Source: Candidatus Atribacteria bacterium (GTDB lineage Bacteria; Bipolaricaulota; Bipolaricaulia; UBA7950; UBA9294). From it: a stretch of 10,172 nucleotides of DNA. How positions within the stretch are numbered: the first letter of the stretch is position 1; every line of letters starts with the position of its first letter. The stretch is from contig SPBW01000072.1 of NCBI GenBank assembly GCA_004525685.1, positions 1 through 10,172 of the forward strand. Direction: 5' to 3'. The notes beneath the pieces are model-generated. The model was given only the letters and a program-made list of their open reading frames with translations. It had not been told where the DNA came from and searched no databases. Of this stretch, positions 6,732-10,172 are shown piece after piece. The position numbers were made by a program, and so were the translations under genes.

Positions 6732-7439
6732 TCATGCCTCCCATATCTCTCGCATACGATCCCAGTGCTCAACGGTCTTGGCAAACGCCGTCTCCCCATC
6801 ACGCACTTCGATGGCGCCTAGGATCTCACTGTGCAAATCGACAACATGTTGAATGTCGTCCACATTCTTTAGGTAGTAGTGTCTTGTGAATTCTCGATAC
6901 ACACGCTGATCCATCGTGTCTAAGAGGGGGGCCAATGCGGCCGAAACCAGAGCGTTCCCCGTGGCGTCGGCCAATGCAATGTGGAATCGTTTGTCGGCAT
7001 CGAAGTAGGCATCAAAGTCATCCCTAGCCGCGCACTCGCGCATGTCATCAATCGGCTCGCGCAGTTGAGCGACAATGTCGCCAGATGCCTTGGATGCAAC
7101 CAACGCGGCGATGGGAGGCTCAAGAACGCCTCGCGCTTCCATCACTTCAAGGCAGCCCGCCTCTGATTCAATCAGATGAACCGTCGCACTCTCTTCAGAC
7201 GAACTGGGTTTTCGAAGCACGTAGTTGCCGCTGCCTGGGCGCGACTCAATAATCGCCATCGCCTGGAGCGCAGAGAGCGCTTCGCGGATAGAAGGTCGAC
7301 TGACACCCATCTGTTCAGCCAGCTCAAACTCAGAAGGCAACTTGCTGCTAATGGGATAGTCGCCCCGCTGAATCGCATCCACGATCTGCTCGGCGGCAAT
7401 TGAACTTACCTTGCGCGGGCGAACCTTCTTGAAAGACAT
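6732..7439 (-). CDS. GntR-family transcriptional regulator, FCD (FadR-like) subfamily
   Basis: This 235-residue protein has an N-terminal winged helix at about 10-75, with the signature LPSEFELAEQMGVSRPSIREAL at 34-55 and the wing SRPGSGNYV at 66-74. It is followed by an all-helical FCD ligand-binding domain at about 95-230. Candidate metal-ligand residues typical of FCD domains are Asp149, His153, His203 and His225. Such regulators are dimeric and respond to small carboxylates or amino acids. The ATG at 7439 has GAGGAGG just upstream. The gene sits between the hydantoinase and the carbamate kinase operon with its own promoter and terminator, so it probably regulates both sides and itself. 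Its promoter shares an exact 10-base box with the hydantoinase promoter, which would fit autoregulation. The effector is unknown; a ureide or pathway acid is a guess. Confidence 0.93.
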   Translation of the reverse strand: MSFKKVRPRKVSSIAAEQIVDAIQRGDYPISSKLPSEFELAEQMGVSRPSIREALSALQAMAIIESRPGSGNYVLRKPSSSEESATVHLIESEAGCLEVMEARGVLEPPIAALVASKASGDIVAQLREPIDDMRECAARDDFDAYFDADKRFHIALADATGNALVSAALAPLLDTMDQRVYREFTRHYYLKNVDDIQHVVDLHSEILGAIEVRDGETAFAKTVEHWDRMREIWEA

Positions 7440-7482
7440 CCGGCCTCCTCGATCCTGGGTTCAAATTCGATAGCCAACCTGT

Positions 7483-7511
7483 ATGATAGCCTGACGGATT
7501 TACAACCGCAA
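7483..7511 (-). promoter_or_regulatory. Probable sigma70-type promoter of gntR
   Basis: On the minus strand, TTGCGG (7506-7511) and TATCAT (7483-7488) are separated by exactly 17 bases, 43 bases before the gntR start. The -10 is embedded in GCTATCATAC, which is identical around the hydantoinase -10. A second GATAGCC copy (7469-7475) lies 16 bases from the first (7485-7491, plus-strand reading) and may be part of an operator. Confidence 0.65.
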
Positions 7512-7522
7512 AATGATCCTCG

Positions 7523-8875
7523 TCAATCTCGGAACAAGAACGTGCCTCGCCCTTCACGAGCCATCAATTCTCCGTCCTCAACGATCAGTTCGCCGCGCGC
7601 TATTGTGGTCATAGGCTTGCCTGTCACGGTCCACCCTTCGTACGGCGAGAAATCCGTTCGCATGTGCAAGAACGGCGCAGAGATCTCCCATTCGAAGAAC
7701 GGGTCAAAGATGACGAGATCCGCATCGAAGCCCACTTCGAGGGCGCCTTTTTTGCCAAGCAACCCGTACCTGCGCGCCGGCCCTTCGCAGAGCAGCCGAG
7801 GAATATCAGTGACGGCAAGTCGTCCCTTGCCAACCCCCTCGGAGTAGAGAATCGGAAGCAGCGTTTCCACACCCGGCAAGCCATACGGCAGGTTCACGAA
7901 CGATCCTTTCCACGCCTTTTGCTCTCGTGTGAATGGGCAGTGATCTGTGGCCACGAAATCGAGGTTGCGATCTCTCAACCCTCGCCAAAGCATTGTCTGA
8001 TCTGCCTGCGTACGCAGCGCGGGGCTCGCTGAAAAGAGAGCCCCATCCATTCGATCGTACGAATCGGCAGCCAGAACCAGATACTGGGGGCAGGTCTCTG
8101 CAGAAACGTCGGCTCCTGCTCTTCGCGCCTCTTGCACCGAAATCAGGCCCTTGGCAGAAGACACGTGCACAATGTGGATTCGACAGCCTGTTTCCGCTGC
8201 CACATGCCCCACATGGGAGATGGCAGTAGCCTCACACAGATCAGGACGCGCAAGCGCCAGTGTCGCCATATCTTCCATCTGATCAGGCGATAGCGACTCC
8301 ATGATGGATTGGATAAGATCCTCGTCCTCACAGTGAACCAGTGCCACACAGCCCAGATCCGCCAGGTGCTCGAATGCGCGTCGCATCACAGCGTGCGGCG
8401 TTCTGCGACCGGATGCCTCATACGCTGTGTAGAATTTGAAGCTAGTCACACCTCGGCGGCGCGCCTCAGCGAACTGTCCAGAATCCTCGGGCTTCCAGCC
8501 AATCACTTCGGCATGGAGGCCTACATCGATCACTGCGGGGCGGATGTCATCCAATCGGCGATCAATATCTAGCGGAATCGAGGTCTGAGGCGAGCCGACC
8601 GTGAAATCAAGAATGCTAGTGACACCACCAAATGCGGCTGCAACCGTGCCTGTGAAGAAGTCGTCAGATGATCGTATTCCTCTGACCGAAAGATCCATGT
8701 GGGTGTGGGCATCAATCACGCCAGGGAACACCAACATGTCGCTGGCATCGATGACGCGGCGCCCCGTCAAGTTGTGTCCAATCGCGGCGATCGCTTCTCC
8801 GTCGATTCCAATGTCTAGTTTCTGCGCGGAGAGTGGGCTTACCACTGTGCCATTTCGAACAACTAGATCATGCAT
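7523..8875 (-). CDS. Dihydropyrimidinase / hydantoinase (cyclic amidohydrolase)
   Basis: This 450-residue enzyme of the amidohydrolase superfamily hydrolyses the ring of hydantoins or dihydropyrimidines to N-carbamoyl amino acids. The binuclear metal site is complete: His57 and His59 in DAHTHMD, Lys147 (the carboxylated lysine) in SFKFYTAYE, His181 in HCED, His237 in HIVHVSS and Asp311 in ATDHCPF. The lysine context with Tyr152 looks like dihydropyrimidinase/hydantoinase rather than allantoinase or dihydroorotase, although an allantoin-like substrate cannot be excluded. I chose ATG 8875 because GAGGG lies six bases upstream. A TTG at 8887 is in frame but overlaps that ribosome binding site. 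The gene is divergent from the PLP enzyme and followed by gntR after 83 bases. It probably supplies the carbamoyl compounds used by the carbamoyltransferases. It is comparable to hyuA in the E. coli yge cluster. Confidence 0.92.
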   Translation of the reverse strand: MHDLVVRNGTVVSPLSAQKLDIGIDGEAIAAIGHNLTGRRVIDASDMLVFPGVIDAHTHMDLSVRGIRSSDDFFTGTVAAAFGGVTSILDFTVGSPQTSIPLDIDRRLDDIRPAVIDVGLHAEVIGWKPEDSGQFAEARRRGVTSFKFYTAYEASGRRTPHAVMRRAFEHLADLGCVALVHCEDEDLIQSIMESLSPDQMEDMATLALARPDLCEATAISHVGHVAAETGCRIHIVHVSSAKGLISVQEARRAGADVSAETCPQYLVLAADSYDRMDGALFSASPALRTQADQTMLWRGLRDRNLDFVATDHCPFTREQKAWKGSFVNLPYGLPGVETLLPILYSEGVGKGRLAVTDIPRLLCEGPARRYGLLGKKGALEVGFDADLVIFDPFFEWEISAPFLHMRTDFSPYEGWTVTGKPMTTIARGELIVEDGELMAREGRGTFLFRD

Positions 8876-8926
8876 GTGCGCCCTCAATGTCCCTTCCGAA
8901 CGAGCCTTGGAAAGTTGCCAGGTTGT

Positions 8927-8955
8927 ATGATAGCATTACCGCCACAACTCCACAA
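8927..8955 (-). promoter_or_regulatory. Probable sigma70-type promoter of the hydantoinase gene
   Basis: On the minus strand, TTGTGG (8950-8955) and TATCAT (8927-8932) are 17 bases apart, with the -10 about 51 bases before the ATG. The decamer GCTATCATAC covering the -10 (8925-8934) is identical to that at the gntR promoter, and the -35 differs by one base. The site lies in the 100-base divergent region shared with the PLP enzyme, for which no equally good plus-strand promoter is visible. A regulator bound here could control both genes. Confidence 0.65.
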
Positions 8956-8975
8956 TTGGATCGAGGTATGGAACC

Positions 8976-10172
8976 ATGATTGACCTGACAAAACACGAAG
9001 ACAAGCTTCGCAACACAATCATACGCGCACGCGAACGCGGCATCATCATTCCGACGTTTGAACAGATGAAGGACCCGTCGCGCATTCCCGCGTTCATCAA
9101 AGAGGGACTGAAGTCCCACGGGCTGTGGGATCTGCATCCACAGAATCTATTCCGTATCACCTGGAAGAACGAGCCCGTTCTCCAAGGTGGCGGCTTCGGT
9201 GGCGTCAACTATATCGAGTTCCCGTCTGAATTAACGGGTGTCGATACCCGAATCATTGCCCTGGTTGGCAAATGGTTCCCCACCGGAGCGCACAAGGTCG
9301 GGGCCACGTTTGGCTGCCTCGTTCCCCGCTTGGTAACTGGCCAATTCGATCCCACCTTCCACAAGGCAGTCTGGCCCTCTACAGGGAACTTCTGCCGCGG
9401 CGGTGCCTACAACTCGGCGCTGCTTGGCTGCGACTCGATCGCCATCCTTCCAGAGGGAATGTCCAAGGAGCGATTCGAGTGGCTGGCCAAGGTGGCAGGC
9501 GAGGTCATTGCCACGCCCGGCTGCGAATCCAACGTCTGGGAGATCTTCCAGAAGTGCAAGGAGCTGCAAGCCACACGCGACAACGTCATGATCTTCGATC
9601 AATTCGAGGAGTTCGGGAATCATCTTTGGCACTACGACGTTACCGGTCGCGCCATGGAAGAGGTGCTGGGCATTGAACTGAGAGGCGGGCATTACGCTGG
9701 CGTCGTCTTGACGTCAGGCTCAGGCGGAACCATGGGCTGTGGCGACTATCTCAAAGAGCAGTTCCCTGGCTCCAAGCTCATCGCCTCTGAGGCACTACAG
9801 TGCCCGACCATCCTAGAGAATGGCTTCGGCGGCCATCGCATCGAAGGCATCGGTGACAAGCACATTCCTTGGATTCACAACGCTCGCAACACCGATTTTG
9901 TGACCGCGATTGACGACGAAGACCCCATGCATCTGATCCGGCTGTTCAACGAGCCCGAAGGCAAGGCCCATCTGCAGTCTCTCGGGCTCTCTGAGGATTA
10001 CGTCAATCAGCTGGAACTGCTGGGCATCTCTGGCGTAGCCAATTTACTGTCTGCCATCAAGTTCGCCAAGTACAACGAACTGACAGGCTCAGACGTCGTA
10101 CTCACCGTACTGACGGACTCGATGGAGATGTACCAGACGCGACTGGCAGAGCTGAATGAAGAATTCGGCCCC
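8976..10172 (+). CDS. Fold-type II PLP-dependent enzyme (cysteine synthase/TrpB superfamily), 3' end outside window
   Basis: The frame runs without a stop for 399 codons to the last base, so the C-terminus is missing. The ATG at 8976 follows GAGGT by eight bases; an ATG at 8968 is out of frame and stops after three codons. The probable Schiff-base lysine is Lys107 in PTGAHKVGA, which resembles the tryptophan synthase beta GAHK motif. STGNFCRGGAYNSALLGC (135-152) corresponds to the substrate-binding Asn loop of this superfamily, and SGSGGTMGCGDYLKE (247-261) to the phosphate-binding loop seen in cysteine synthases. The roughly 90-residue N-terminal extension before this core is unusual for CysK. 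It does not look like E. coli YgeX (diaminopropionate ammonia-lyase), whose lysine motif differs, though it occupies an analogous place in the cluster. Likely an elimination or replacement reaction on an amino acid derived from a ureide; the substrate is unknown. Confidence 0.85.
   Translation, partial: MIDLTKHEDKLRNTIIRARERGIIIPTFEQMKDPSRIPAFIKEGLKSHGLWDLHPQNLFRITWKNEPVLQGGGFGGVNYIEFPSELTGVDTRIIALVGKWFPTGAHKVGATFGCLVPRLVTGQFDPTFHKAVWPSTGNFCRGGAYNSALLGCDSIAILPEGMSKERFEWLAKVAGEVIATPGCESNVWEIFQKCKELQATRDNVMIFDQFEEFGNHLWHYDVTGRAMEEVLGIELRGGHYAGVVLTSGSGGTMGCGDYLKEQFPGSKLIASEALQCPTILENGFGGHRIEGIGDKHIPWIHNARNTDFVTAIDDEDPMHLIRLFNEPEGKAHLQSLGLSEDYVNQLELLGISGVANLLSAIKFAKYNELTGSDVVLTVLTDSMEMYQTRLAELNEEFGP

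Noticed and set aside
6303..6802. Open frames of 116-128 codons across the arcC-gntR gap
   Set aside because: They lie on opposite strands over the same DNA, encode the hairpin repeat as repeated peptides, and one runs into the gntR coding region. They have no ribosome binding site and are by-products of repeats.
8876..8887. Upstream TTG start adding four residues to the hydantoinase
   Set aside because: The TTG overlaps the GAGGG that is ideally spaced for the ATG at 8875, so the ATG is the better start.
9231..9692. 153-codon minus-strand open frame inside the PLP enzyme gene
   Set aside because: It is antisense to a clearly conserved coding region with complete PLP motifs and has no supporting features of its own.
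8976..10172. Assignment of the PLP enzyme as YgeX diaminopropionate ammonia-lyase
   Set aside because: The lysine and Asn-loop motifs differ from those I recall for YgeX and the N-terminal region is unlike it. Only the gene context is similar.

Overview
The window is bacterial chromosomal DNA of moderate GC content. It has tightly packed genes, strong GGAGG-type ribosome binding sites, sigma70-like promoters and intrinsic terminators. I cannot name the organism. The gene content suggests an anaerobe or facultative anaerobe that ferments purines, hydantoins or other ureido compounds. The arcC and carbamoyltransferase genes lie beside a hydantoinase and a molybdenum hydroxylase, with no arginine deiminase or arginine-biosynthesis gene. 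This resembles in outline the E. coli xdh-ygeW-ygeX-hyuA-yqeA region.

Layout: (1) Positions 1-609, plus strand: the 3' end of a gene of unknown function, closed by a strong terminator at 636-668. (2) Positions 808-6190, minus strand: a probable four-gene operon read as carbamate kinase (arcC), carbamoyltransferase 1 (YgeW/acetylornithine type), carbamoyltransferase 2 (divergent), then the molybdopterin subunit of a xanthine dehydrogenase family enzyme. Gaps are 16, 82 and 2 bases; the 82-base gap holds a perfect 13-bp hairpin. (3) Positions 6191-6702: a noncoding stretch with a 75-bp-period tandem repeat of paired hairpins, a short 9-bp repeat array and a 16-bp palindrome just before arcC. 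(4) Positions 6703-7511, minus strand: a GntR/FCD regulator with its own terminator and promoter. (5) Positions 7523-8875, minus strand: a dihydropyrimidinase/hydantoinase. (6) Positions 8976-10172, plus strand, divergent from the hydantoinase and running off the window: a fold-type II PLP enzyme of unassigned substrate.

Inferred working: the molybdenum hydroxylase oxidises a purine or related heterocycle. The hydantoinase opens a cyclic ureide to a carbamoyl-amino acid. One or both carbamoyltransferases run backwards and phosphorolyse the ureido group to carbamoyl phosphate, which carbamate kinase uses to make ATP, ammonia and CO2. The PLP enzyme would then process the freed amino acid. The GntR regulator probably controls the set: its own promoter and the hydantoinase promoter share an identical 10-base box covering the -10 element, with the same 17-base spacing to a related -35 element.

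The most unusual points are the two unlike carbamoyltransferases in one operon (the second has QCMP in place of the HCLP motif), the PLP enzyme with a TrpB-like lysine motif and a CysK-like phosphate loop, the lone Mo subunit without FAD or iron-sulfur partners in view, and the structured repeat array before arcC.
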